Positions 42,504 through 50,979 of a stretch of DNA of 64,000 bases are shown here, one piece after another (the first letter of the stretch is position 1; each line of letters starts with the position of its first letter). The translations under genes were made by a program, and so were the position numbers. Origin of the DNA: Alcaligenes endophyticus (GTDB taxonomy: Bacteria; Pseudomonadota; Gammaproteobacteria; Burkholderiales; Burkholderiaceae_B); NCBI RefSeq assembly GCF_026344035.1, contig NZ_JAPKND010000005.1:186001-250000 (forward strand). Direction: 5' to 3'. Under the pieces are notes generated by a model, which did no database searches, was not told the DNA's origin, and saw nothing but the letters and a program-made list of their open reading frames with translations.

Positions 42504-43628
42504 TTAGTCAGTGATCAGATCAAAGGTTCCGTCTTTATTCCACTTGAATACAGCGAACTCAAACTGCTTGAGATCGCCCTTGGAGTCGTATTCTACTTTA
42601 CCAATGGCAGTATCGAAAGTGTTGTCGTGCATATAGTCCGCCACCTTAGTCGAATCTTCGCCTACGGCATTGATACTATCGCTAATTACCTGTATTGCCG
42701 CATAGGCGGGGAAGGTAAAGGCCCCGTTAGGATTACGCTTATACTTTTTAAAGTTTTCCATCACCTCTGCGTTGCTAGGCATTTTGGTGAAGTCGGTGGG
42801 CAGCGTCACTAACAAACCTTCTACGGCTGGGCCTGCAATGGCGAACAAGTCATTGTTGGCCACACCCTCTGGACCCATGAACGTATTATTTAAGCCTTGC
42901 TCACGTGCTTGGCGTAGCAATAGGCCCAATTCAGCATGGTAGCCTCCAAAGTAAACTAAGTCTGGATTCAAACTACGTAATTTGGTAATCACGGCTGAAT
43001 AATCGCTATCGCCAACGTTAATACCCTCATCCATGACGATATTGACGTCTTTATCTTTCAGTGCCGTACGAACTTGCGAGGCCACTCCAGAGCCGTAAGT
43101 TTGTTTGTCGTGCAAGATAGCGATAGTTTTTGGCTTCAGCACATCCACAATATAGTCGGCAGCAAAAGGCCCCTGCTGATCGTCCCTGCCTATGGTGCGG
43201 AAAAAGTAATGCGGCTTAATCGTATCCGTCACGGCCGGAGCGGTCGCTCCGGGGGTAATGGCAACAATGGCCTCTTGCTCGTACACGTTCACTGCTGGTA
43301 CTGTCGTGCCGGAGCAGGCATGAGCCACCGCAAATTTGGCCCCAGAGTTGACTACGCGGTTAGCGGACGGCACGGCCTGTTTAGGTTCGCACGCATCATC
43401 AATCAATACCGCCTCTAGTTGCTTGCCTTTTATCCCTCCTGCAGCATTGATGGCGTCAATGGCCGTTAATGCTCCTGCCTGTATTTGATCACCATATTGG
43501 GTTGCTGGGCCCGTCATGGGCTGTGGAATACCTATTTTGATCGTTTCCGCGGCCAGAACATTGCCGCTAAAGCAGGCCGCGGCCAAAAGAGCAGCAGCCA
43601 CCGGGGTGAAGCATTGTTTAATATTCAT
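42504..43628 (-). CDS. livK: Branched-chain amino-acid periplasmic binding protein LivK
   Basis: The 374-residue product has a signal peptide (about 1-26, ending VLAAE) and the type I periplasmic-binding fold of Leu/Ile/Val receptors. Characteristic stretches are IKIGIPQPMTGPATQYGDQI, INAAGGIKGKQLE, DDACEPKQA, AHACSGTTVPA and RTIGRDDQQGP. The paired cysteines (Cys in DDACEP and in HACSG) match the disulfide of LivJ/LivK. It is the first gene of the liv operon, with GGGAGA before the ATG and a 386-bp upstream region. A second protein of the same length and family is encoded at 55339-56463. Confidence 0.95.
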   Translation of the reverse strand: MNIKQCFTPVAAALLAAACFSGNVLAAETIKIGIPQPMTGPATQYGDQIQAGALTAIDAINAAGGIKGKQLEAVLIDDACEPKQAVPSANRVVNSGAKFAVAHACSGTTVPAVNVYEQEAIVAITPGATAPAVTDTIKPHYFFRTIGRDDQQGPFAADYIVDVLKPKTIAILHDKQTYGSGVASQVRTALKDKDVNIVMDEGINVGDSDYSAVITKLRSLNPDLVYFGGYHAELGLLLRQAREQGLNNTFMGPEGVANNDLFAIAGPAVEGLLVTLPTDFTKMPSNAEVMENFKKYKRNPNGAFTFPAYAAIQVISDSINAVGEDSTKVADYMHDNTFDTAIGKVEYDSKGDLKQFEFAVFKWNKDGTFDLITD

Positions 43629-44014
43629 TACAGCTATCTCCCAAAAATTCCATACCTGGGGTCGCCAGGATAAAGAAAAATATTGTTGTTTTGAGCTTCA
43701 TGTCTGAAGGTCTGTTTATTCTGTCTTCGCTGTGGCAACCTGTCACTACGGATAAGCCCTAGCGCAAACTTTAGGAGTAGCTGCACATTACACTTGCAAT
43801 TAAAAAATAATGATTAAATATTCTTATTTATTTTATTATCGCTAAAAAACGTTGGCCTCAACGTTTCGCAATATCTAACTTGCTGGCACGTAGACAGACA
43901 TGCCGTTGTTTGAGTAAAGTTGACGAGTTTTTTATAACGTTACACAAATTCCAAATTATTTACCTATAAGACTTTGCGGAGCGGTTAGCACGCGCCCTAC
44001 CGCTCCACATTACC
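43629..44014. other. 386-bp intergenic region upstream of livK
   Basis: This gap is AT-rich in its middle (about 43795-43850). It should hold the promoter of the leftward liv operon and, at its right end, the transcription stop of the proline-racemase-family operon. I see no reading frame with a ribosome site and no RNA gene. Confidence 0.6.
43978..44006 (-). terminator. Stem-loop after the proline-racemase-family gene
   Basis: Eight-bp arms GGAGCGGT (43978-43985) and ACCGCTCC (43999-44006) enclose a 13-base loop nine bases beyond the stop codon. No T-run follows, so it may be a weak terminator. Confidence 0.6.
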
Positions 44015-45058
44015 TTAACGTACGATAAAACCTGCGCCTACGGGATCATCCCGATTAATTTCCCAACGTGCTGTGCCTAGAACGCTAGCCGTGCCTTTCA
44101 CGGTAGGACGAACACCGCGCTTACCGTTCAAATCCACTTCGCCCAGCAAGCATCCCTCAAAGGTTCCGCTGCCTAATAGCCCCTCTGAGCGAATGGGCTG
44201 GTGTAAGCCCATTTTCCCGCGAGCTTCGAACATTGCCATCATGGCACTAGTACCGGTCCCGCCAGGCGAGCGATCTAGCTGTCCGGCACTAAATACGTGC
44301 ACATTTTTATACATAGCCCCTTCAATGCTGGGCTGATGCCAAAAAGTGATAAAGTTCAGGTCAGTAATGTGTGCCTGAGTGGGGTGCTGAATCTTGTATT
44401 GGGCATTGATTTGATCACGCGCCAATAAGCCCATTTCAATCAACTCACGACCATTTTCTGGCGAAATGCGTAATTCGCTTTCGCACAAATCAATAATTCC
44501 AAAGTAGTTTCCTCCCCAAACTATATCTGCTTTCAGCTTACCGTACTTAGGCAGTTCAATTTCTATGTCTTGTGCTTCTACGTAAGCGGGCACGTTTTCA
44601 AACTTTGTATGTAAAACCTGTTCGCCGTCGCTGCTAACCTCGGCCACTACCAGCCCTGCTGTTGTCTCAAAACGTATGGTAGTGGTGCCGCTCGGATCTC
44701 GCGCCACTAAACCATAAGCTACCATTGCCATCGCTACGGCAATAGTGCCATGCCCGCACATGTGAGAATAGGTTTTACCATCAATGTAAATGAGACCAGC
44801 ATCATATTCTGGGCTGGAAGGTGGTGTTAAGAAGACACCAAACATATCATTATGGCCGCGCGGCTCACGCATCAGGGCCATTCTCACCCAATCGTAGTGC
44901 TCAGTCAAAAACTGCCGCTTTTCCAGCACAGTCGAGTTAACGGGGTAAGGAATGCCGCTGTGTATGATACACAAAGGCTCGCCTTCTGTATGGGTATAAA
45001 TAACATCGAATACATTTTTTGTTTGCATTCCAATTATTTCAGGAGCACGCATATTCAT
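44015..45058 (-). CDS. Proline-racemase-superfamily enzyme lacking the second catalytic cysteine
   Basis: The 347-residue product fits the proline racemase / 4-hydroxyproline epimerase / trans-3-hydroxyproline dehydratase superfamily. It has THTEGEP near the N-terminus, GHNDMFG, the first catalytic motif MCGHGT with Cys101, and DRSPGGTGTS. In racemases and epimerases the residue after DRSP is a second Cys. In trans-3-hydroxyproline dehydratases it is Thr. Here it is Gly266, so a two-base racemase mechanism is unlikely and a dehydratase-like or other activity is more plausible. The gene overlaps the end of a polyamine-type ABC operon (ATGA), so the importer probably brings in the substrate, perhaps a proline derivative. 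Confidence 0.88.
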   Translation of the reverse strand: MNMRAPEIIGMQTKNVFDVIYTHTEGEPLCIIHSGIPYPVNSTVLEKRQFLTEHYDWVRMALMREPRGHNDMFGVFLTPPSSPEYDAGLIYIDGKTYSHMCGHGTIAVAMAMVAYGLVARDPSGTTTIRFETTAGLVVAEVSSDGEQVLHTKFENVPAYVEAQDIEIELPKYGKLKADIVWGGNYFGIIDLCESELRISPENGRELIEMGLLARDQINAQYKIQHPTQAHITDLNFITFWHQPSIEGAMYKNVHVFSAGQLDRSPGGTGTSAMMAMFEARGKMGLHQPIRSEGLLGSGTFEGCLLGEVDLNGKRGVRPTVKGTASVLGTARWEINRDDPVGAGFIVR

Positions 45059-45843
45059 TTTTTATCACTCGCAAACACATCTAAACCTATCGTTAAATCC
45101 AAAATAACAATAACAAGCAACGATATAAAAATTGTTATTGCAGAGACCGCCGAAATCATCGGATCAACCGAATATTGAACATAATTAAACAGTTGTACGG
45201 GGGTGGTGTTGAGCACCGCATTGGTATGAAACATCGATAGCTCTACGTTGATCCACGACGTAATAAAAGCAAAGAAAGCTCCTGACACAATGCCAGGACG
45301 AATAAGTGGCAAGGTGATATGGCGGAAAGTTTCCCAAGCTGAGGCACCCAAGTCTGCCGAAGCGCGTTCCAACAATTCGTGATCACTATCCAACAAGGCG
45401 TAGACAGAGCGAATGACAAAGGGCGTAATAATCAGTATATGCCCTAACAGCAATGACCAGAATGTCTGCGCAAAACCTAGCTGAGCGGTGAACTGCAAAA
45501 GCGCGGAGCCAATCACTAGGTAGGGCACAATTAACGGCGCGTTAAAAAGGGTTGACAGTAGCTCCCTGCCGGGGAAGCGTTGTTGTGCAGTGACCAAGGC
45601 CACAGGAATAGCCAGCACAATAGCGACTAACGTGGCTGATAAGGCCAGCCCCGTACTGATCAGAAAAGCATGGGTATACGTTTTGTCTTCGAATACCAAG
45701 GCGTACCACTTCAGGCTAAGCCCTTCAGGCGGGAAGCTTAGGTAGCTGCTGCTTGTCAATGAAGAACCAATAATGACAACTAATGGCAGTACCAAGAACA
45801 GGATCACCACATAGGCGATGCAGGCAATAATGAAGCGGCCCAT
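45055..45843 (-). CDS. ABC transporter permease, PotC/YdcV type
   Basis: The 262-residue protein has six expected membrane segments and the binding-protein-dependent permease coupling motif (EAA-like loop) in ERASADLGASAWETFRHITLP. This order of motifs is typical of the second permease of spermidine/putrescine-type importers (PotC, YdcV). Its gene overlaps the partner permease by one base and the racemase-family gene by four. With the ATPase, the other permease and the binding protein it makes a complete importer. The ligand may be a proline-like or betaine-like molecule rather than a polyamine, judging from the linked enzyme. Confidence 0.92.
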   Translation of the reverse strand: MGRFIIACIAYVVILFLVLPLVVIIGSSLTSSSYLSFPPEGLSLKWYALVFEDKTYTHAFLISTGLALSATLVAIVLAIPVALVTAQQRFPGRELLSTLFNAPLIVPYLVIGSALLQFTAQLGFAQTFWSLLLGHILIITPFVIRSVYALLDSDHELLERASADLGASAWETFRHITLPLIRPGIVSGAFFAFITSWINVELSMFHTNAVLNTTPVQLFNYVQYSVDPMISAVSAITIFISLLVIVILDLTIGLDVFASDKK

Positions 45844-46673
45844 TATTTGTCACCTCCTTTTGTGGAACCTAGCCGATTAGCAAACGCGACTAAAAACAAG
45901 GTGGCCAACAACAGCACAATACTGAGTGCCCCACCGTAACTAAAGTTAAAAACAGTGCTGTATTGCTGGTAGATCAGCATAGGCAAAACGGTGACACGTC
46001 CACCCGACAATAAGGCCGGCGTCACATAAGCACTGACTGACAAAGCGAATACCATAATGGAACCAGCGGCCAAACCAGGTAAGGTCAGCGGCAAACTAAT
46101 GTAGCGGAAGGTTTCCCAATGACCTGCCCCCAAGTCGCGCGATGCATATTCTAGTGAACGATCAATGCGACTAATGGAGGCCCCCACAGAGATCACCATA
46201 AAAGGCAGCAAGATATAAACTAAGCCGATGAGTATGCCTAGCTCAGTCCCCAAAAATCGGATGGGTCGTTCGATCAGTCCCATGTTCTGGAGCGTTTCGT
46301 TGATAAAACCAGTGCGGCCCAATAGCACCATCCATCCAAACGAGCGCACAATATTGCTGGTAAATAAGGGCACGATAAGCAAAATCACCAGTAGTCTGCG
46401 CCACAGTGGCGTACTCACGATGCGAATCATGAACCATGCCAAGGGGTAACCTAATAAGGCACAAATCAAGGTGGAATAAATGCCTAGCTTGATGGTCACC
46501 CAAATGACGCTCCAGTGGTACTGGTCTAGTAGTATCGTGAGATAGTGCTCAAACGAGAGCTGATTCTGAACCCATAAGCTAGACATCAACACCACGCTTA
46601 GAGGCACTAAGAAAAAACACACGAAAAAAACGACGGGTAAGGCAAGCACTTTGGCTATAACACTGAGCCTCAT
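45843..46673 (-). CDS. ABC transporter permease, PotB/YdcU type
   Basis: The 276-residue protein has six expected membrane segments and the coupling loop EYASRDLGAGHWETFRYISLP. The N-terminal single segment and long periplasmic loop match PotB-type first permeases. It starts two bases after the ATPase gene and overlaps the second permease gene at its end. It would form the heterodimeric inner-membrane channel with that protein. Confidence 0.92.
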   Translation of the reverse strand: MRLSVIAKVLALPVVFFVCFFLVPLSVVLMSSLWVQNQLSFEHYLTILLDQYHWSVIWVTIKLGIYSTLICALLGYPLAWFMIRIVSTPLWRRLLVILLIVPLFTSNIVRSFGWMVLLGRTGFINETLQNMGLIERPIRFLGTELGILIGLVYILLPFMVISVGASISRIDRSLEYASRDLGAGHWETFRYISLPLTLPGLAAGSIMVFALSVSAYVTPALLSGGRVTVLPMLIYQQYSTVFNFSYGGALSIVLLLATLFLVAFANRLGSTKGGDK

Positions 46674-46675
46674 GG

Positions 46676-47707
46676 TTAGGCTCCTAAGGCACTGGCTTTA
46701 CTAAGGTCCAGGGTTACGTATACGGCATCGCCGCGCCGCAAGGCCATGATGTTGCCACCTTGCTGATTGGCTTGTAAAACAGACTGGCCAATTTGTACGT
46801 AAATGGTAGTTTGCCCGCCTAGGTTAATCACGTCTAACACGTGACCCGCCAAGCCATGGGCACTGGATTGACTCAGTTGGACGTTTTCAGGTCGGACCAA
46901 CATCACCTCTGCATCGTTGGCCACATCAACTATTTGCCCCGTTAACGCTAGGCTGGAGCCGCTACCTGCACGGGAAATTTCCAATAAATTGGCATCGCCG
47001 ATAAATTCGCCTACAAACCGACTTTGTGGGTGGCTATATATCTCATGGCCAGTCCCTATTTGCTCTATCCTGCCTTGATTCATCACTACTATGCGATCAG
47101 CCATTGCTAGGGCTTCTTCTTGATCATGCGTGACGAAAATAAAAGAAATAGCCAACTTTTCCTGTAAGGCTTTCAACTCAATTTGCATCCGTTTACGAAG
47201 TTTTAAATCCAGTGCTGACAGGGGCTCATCGAGTAGCAGTAACTTCGGTTTATTAACAATAGCTCGCGCTAAAGCAACGCGTTGTCTTTGGCCTCCCGAT
47301 AGTTCGGAGGGCATACGGGAATCAAAACCCTCTAAACCTACAAGAGCAAGTGCTTCTAGAGCCTGTTCGCGCGCTATGCCTACTTTGACTCCTGCCCGTT
47401 CAGGTCCATACATCACATTTTTAAGAATGCTCATGTGAGGAAACAACGCATAGCTTTGAAACACGGTATTCAGTTTTCGCTGGTGAGCCGGTTTTTCCGT
47501 GATGTCGGCACCGTCATAGATCAAGCGCCCTTTATCAGGTTGTAAAAATCCAGCGATGGTGGTGAGTAATGTGGTTTTGCCGCAGCCGCTCGGGCCCAGC
47601 AGGGCCAGAAACTCGCCCGGCATCACGTCCAGCTCAATATTTTGTAGTGCCCTGTATTGATTCTTAAAGGTCTTATCTATACCCTGGATTGATAAAAGAG
47701 GCGTCAT
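46676..47707 (-). CDS. ABC transporter ATPase, PotA-like
   Basis: The 343-residue ATPase has Walker A GPSGCGKTTL, the signature [16 protein letters not shown], Walker B LLLLDEPLSALD and the H-loop FVTHDQEEAL. A C-terminal TOBE domain follows (about 240-340; VMLVRPENVQL), which is typical of PotA/MalK-type importers. The FQSYALFPHMS stretch is the Q-loop region. An AAGGA ribosome site precedes the ATG. The binding-protein gene ends about 100 bp upstream, and the two permeases and the racemase-family enzyme follow without gaps. Confidence 0.94.
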   Translation of the reverse strand: MTPLLSIQGIDKTFKNQYRALQNIELDVMPGEFLALLGPSGCGKTTLLTTIAGFLQPDKGRLIYDGADITEKPAHQRKLNTVFQSYALFPHMSILKNVMYGPERAGVKVGIAREQALEALALVGLEGFDSRMPSELSGGQRQRVALARAIVNKPKLLLLDEPLSALDLKLRKRMQIELKALQEKLAISFIFVTHDQEEALAMADRIVVMNQGRIEQIGTGHEIYSHPQSRFVGEFIGDANLLEISRAGSGSSLALTGQIVDVANDAEVMLVRPENVQLSQSSAHGLAGHVLDVINLGGQTTIYVQIGQSVLQANQQGGNIMALRRGDAVYVTLDLSKASALGA

Positions 47708-47804
47708 CTTAGGTTCCTTACTACATATTTTGTGCGCAGCAATCCGCGGCCTAAGCTCAACGAGAGCTCAGGCTTACTATCTTCGTTCTACATGTTTTAC
47801 TGGA

Positions 47805-48833
47805 TTAACGGCGGCCTAACTCGCGATTCCAAGTATCCGTTACAGAGGCTCGCTCAGCGTTGACTAGTTCCCAGTTAGAGAGAGTTAACTGCTCCACTGA
47901 ACCACCTACTCCCCAGGGCATCTTCTTTTGAACCTCTGGCGTTAGTTCTACCTGCTTAACTGCTGGACCCAAATAAAGCTTTTCAGTTAGGCACGCAGCG
48001 CTTTCCTTGGTCATTGCTGCGTTGATGAATTGCTCTGCTGCAGTCGCATTAGGACCATTTTTCACTTGATGCACACGGGCATCCGTAGCCCATACGCCCT
48101 CTTTCGGCACAGCGAAGGCAATAGGCAAGCCTTTATCTGCTAAATCCCACGCACCTACGTTAAAGTGAGCTCCGATAACCGCTTCACCTGCTTGAAACGC
48201 ATTGCTCGCCGCGCCGGAACTATCGTAATAGGCGGCGACATCTAAGGTTTTCAACTTATCCCAAACAGGTGTTAAGTTTTCGTTATTGCCACCAAAAACC
48301 TGATTAAGGTAAAACAGAAAAGGAATACCTGCCGAGTTTGCTGGCGCAGGAATCACTACAGCCCCCTCATAAGCCTTATCCCACAAGGCGTTCCAGCTGC
48401 TGGGTGGGGTTTTTACTTCACGAGTGTCGTAGGCGATGCCTAAAGAGTAGTACCCGACGCTTACTGCAAAGGGGACGTCGCCCATACGGTAAATGCCTTG
48501 TGCTAGCATGAGCTCACTATTGCTTAACTTAGCCAAGTCTAAGGGTTGTATTAAGCCCTCCGCATAAGCTAACTCACTGATACCCCCGTCCAAAAACACC
48601 ACATCGATCACAGGCTTGGTGGCTTGTTGACGTAATTTTGCAAGACTGGTTGTTGAGGTACCAATTTCGGGGATTACCTTGATGCCGCTTGCCTGGGTAA
48701 AAGGCTGGGCAATGCAGACGTCAAAAGCATCTCCCCAATTTCCTCCATACCACGCAACGCGTACCTCGTCGGCTTGAGCTATAGAGCTCCAGAGCATACT
48801 GGCCGCTAATACTCCAAACAATTTGGTCTTCAT
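47805..48833 (-). CDS. ABC transporter substrate-binding protein, PotD-like family
   Basis: The 342-residue product has a signal peptide (about 1-21, ending AQAD) and the bilobal fold of the spermidine/putrescine-type binding proteins. Visible stretches are VRVAWYGGNWGDAF, IDVVFLDGGISELAYAEGLI, VPFAVSVGYYSLGIAYD and PKEGVWATDA. Relatives with the YGGNWGDAF start bind diverse ligands, so the ligand is not certain. AGGAG lies just before the ATG. It is the first gene of the operon that ends with the proline-racemase-family enzyme and is divergent from a GlxA-type regulator, which is the likely controller. Confidence 0.92.
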   Translation of the reverse strand: MKTKLFGVLAASMLWSSIAQADEVRVAWYGGNWGDAFDVCIAQPFTQASGIKVIPEIGTSTTSLAKLRQQATKPVIDVVFLDGGISELAYAEGLIQPLDLAKLSNSELMLAQGIYRMGDVPFAVSVGYYSLGIAYDTREVKTPPSSWNALWDKAYEGAVVIPAPANSAGIPFLFYLNQVFGGNNENLTPVWDKLKTLDVAAYYDSSGAASNAFQAGEAVIGAHFNVGAWDLADKGLPIAFAVPKEGVWATDARVHQVKNGPNATAAEQFINAAMTKESAACLTEKLYLGPAVKQVELTPEVQKKMPWGVGGSVEQLTLSNWELVNAERASVTDTWNRELGRR

Positions 48834-48964
48834 CTTGTCTCCTGCTGTCGTTAGAGTTTTGAGTCTCTATCATGAAACGAAACACAAAATTAACATTGAA
48901 TAATTTAGCCAATAAAATGTATTATTACGACAAACTTAGATAGGTTAATCTTTTTAAAAAACAT

Positions 48965-49969
48965 ATGACTCCTGTTCCATTGCGTGTTGGCATCGTGATT
49001 CTCGATCAATTCACCCTAACTGCCTTCGCCGGCTTTTTAGATGTGCTTAGATTGGGGGCCGATTATGGCGGACAAAGCAGGCAAATACACATTAAGTGGA
49101 CAGTCATGAGTATGGATGGCAAAGACAGGCGTTCCAGTGCAGGCACCTTAATGACCGAGCTACAACCGTTACTAGATCCTAAGCAATTTGATTACATTGC
49201 CATTTGTGGCGGAAATAGTTATATCGAACGCAATCCGTCCACTCCTTTGATTGACTGGTTGCAAGCGGCCTGGGAAAAGAAAATAAACCTTTTAGGTATT
49301 TGCACGGGTACCTTTGCCTTAGCACAAGCACAGCTTCTTGGTGCGCAACCGGTATGCGTTCATTGGAATGTGCTCGATGAGTTTATACGTCGCTATCCTG
49401 ACGTCCACGCTAGGGTAGACAGCCTATTCATCGATACAGGGAAAATTATCACCTGTGCAGGCTCTACGGCAGCCATAGACTTAGCCTTACACATACTGAA
49501 ACGCCACTTCGGCCGCGAAAAGGCGCAACAGGTTTTACGACATATGATGTTGCACAACATTCGCCCGGCGCGCTTACCGCAGGCACACTTTATAGCTAGC
49601 CTTGAACACGTGCAAGATGAACGAGTCCATAAGGCCGTTGCCTATATTGAACAGCGCATTGATGATAAGTTACGAGCCCAAGATATAGCACAGTATGTAG
49701 GGATGAGCGTGCGTCAACTCGAGCGTTTATTTAAAAGTGAGCTAGCCACTAGCCCTACCCGCTTTTTTCGCGAGCTGCGCTTAGAGTACGGTAAGTGGTG
49801 GCTTACAAACACCTCTGACAGCATTACCCAAATAGCCATGAATTGCGGCTTTGCTGACACACCTCATTTTTCGCGTGAATTTAAACGTTATTTTGCCCAA
49901 AGCCCCAACCAAGTACGCCAAGAACACCAGCTCAATAACAGCCAAACATCACCCTTACACGTTCCCTGA
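48965..49969 (+). CDS. GlxA-type AraC-family regulator with DJ-1/PfpI domain
   Basis: The 334-residue product has an N-terminal class I glutamine-amidotransferase/DJ-1-like domain (about 5-180). It carries the nucleophile-elbow GICTGTFALA and VHWNVLDEF. A C-terminal AraC helix-turn-helix follows (about 220-320; LRAQDIAQYVGMSVRQLERL, ITQIAMNCGF and HFSREFKRYF). This architecture is that of regulators of betaine, carnitine, arginine and similar amine catabolism. It is divergent from the ABC operon with a 131-bp shared promoter region, so local control of uptake of a proline- or betaine-like compound is likely. Confidence 0.94.
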   Translation: MTPVPLRVGIVILDQFTLTAFAGFLDVLRLGADYGGQSRQIHIKWTVMSMDGKDRRSSAGTLMTELQPLLDPKQFDYIAICGGNSYIERNPSTPLIDWLQAAWEKKINLLGICTGTFALAQAQLLGAQPVCVHWNVLDEFIRRYPDVHARVDSLFIDTGKIITCAGSTAAIDLALHILKRHFGREKAQQVLRHMMLHNIRPARLPQAHFIASLEHVQDERVHKAVAYIEQRIDDKLRAQDIAQYVGMSVRQLERLFKSELATSPTRFFRELRLEYGKWWLTNTSDSITQIAMNCGFADTPHFSREFKRYFAQSPNQVRQEHQLNNSQTSPLHVP

Positions 49970-49971
49970 AT

Positions 49972-50811
49972 TCAAGAAAACTCACGCGCCATGTCCGCCG
50001 CACGCTGACGTGCAGCGGCCATCGCTTGGGTCACGGTTGTGACGAAACCGGCCTGGTTGAGTACGTCTAGGGCGGCGGCGGTCGTTCCACCTTTAGAAGT
50101 CACTCGCTCACGCAGTACGGAAGGCTCCTCGGGAGACAAGGTGGCTAACTGTGTGGCGCCATTTAAGGTTGCCAAGGCAAGTTGGCGCGCTTGCTCGGGG
50201 CTTAAGCCTTGTTCGATGCCACCTTTAATTAACGCCTCTAGGAACAAAAACACATAGGCAGGCCCGCTACCCGACAGACTCGTCACGGCATCAATAGCGG
50301 CATCGTTTTCCACCCAAACCACTTCACCCACAGACTTGAGCAATTGCCGTGCAATCTCGCGATCGGCCTCGTCGACACCCGGTAAAGCCATCAGCCCGGT
50401 AATGCCACAACCTATAAAGGCTGGAGTATTGGGCATACAGCGTATCACGCGATTAAAAGGCTTATCCACACTTAGCCAAGAGGCGATTGTTTCCGCTGGA
50501 ATACCAGCCGCCACACTGATGACCAAGGTATCCTCGCGCAAATAGGGCGCACAGGCTGTAACGACCTCTTGCATCACTTGCGGTTTTACCGCCAGTACCC
50601 ACACTCTTTGCTGACTTAACTCTGGTCCGACCTCGGCTTGAGTGCGCACACCATGCTCTTTCCAATTCTCTAGCGAGGCTGGATAAGGATCGATGGCAAG
50701 CACGTCAGAGCCTCCGAATCGTTTACCAAGTAGGCCCGACGCTAAGGCCCACGCCATATTACCCGCGCCTATAAAAGCCAGCTTAAAAGGGGTCTGTTGA
50801 GTGTTAATCAT
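49972..50811 (-). CDS. proC: Pyrroline-5-carboxylate reductase
   Basis: The 279-residue product has the Rossmann motif LAFIGAGNMAWALASGLLG, AVKPQ, VSVAAGIP and RCMPNTPAFIG. The ProC signature VTSLSGSGPAYVFLFLEALI and EQARQLALATLNGATQL are also present, with SKGGTTAAAL near the end. It reduces P5C to proline with NAD(P)H, the last step of proline synthesis. The ATG at 50811 is chosen because a TTG at 50853 would add an unlikely N-terminus. It is convergent with the GlxA-type gene, with a gap of two bases. It may simply be housekeeping, but it adds to a proline theme in this stretch. Confidence 0.95.
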   Translation of the reverse strand: MINTQQTPFKLAFIGAGNMAWALASGLLGKRFGGSDVLAIDPYPASLENWKEHGVRTQAEVGPELSQQRVWVLAVKPQVMQEVVTACAPYLREDTLVISVAAGIPAETIASWLSVDKPFNRVIRCMPNTPAFIGCGITGLMALPGVDEADREIARQLLKSVGEVVWVENDAAIDAVTSLSGSGPAYVFLFLEALIKGGIEQGLSPEQARQLALATLNGATQLATLSPEEPSVLRERVTSKGGTTAAALDVLNQAGFVTTVTQAMAAARQRAADMAREFS

Positions 50812-50979
50812 AGTAATAGTGTATGTTTTAATAGTTGAACTTGAGGCTAACAAAATCCAGGGCTTTAAGTGTAAAGTAAATCAATCAGCTTGTTGGTCAT
50901 ACATTAGACACAAACCAGTCATAAACTGGTAAGGCTTAAAGCTGCCTTCCGATTGGCAGCACTTAACCGGAGAGCTTTC

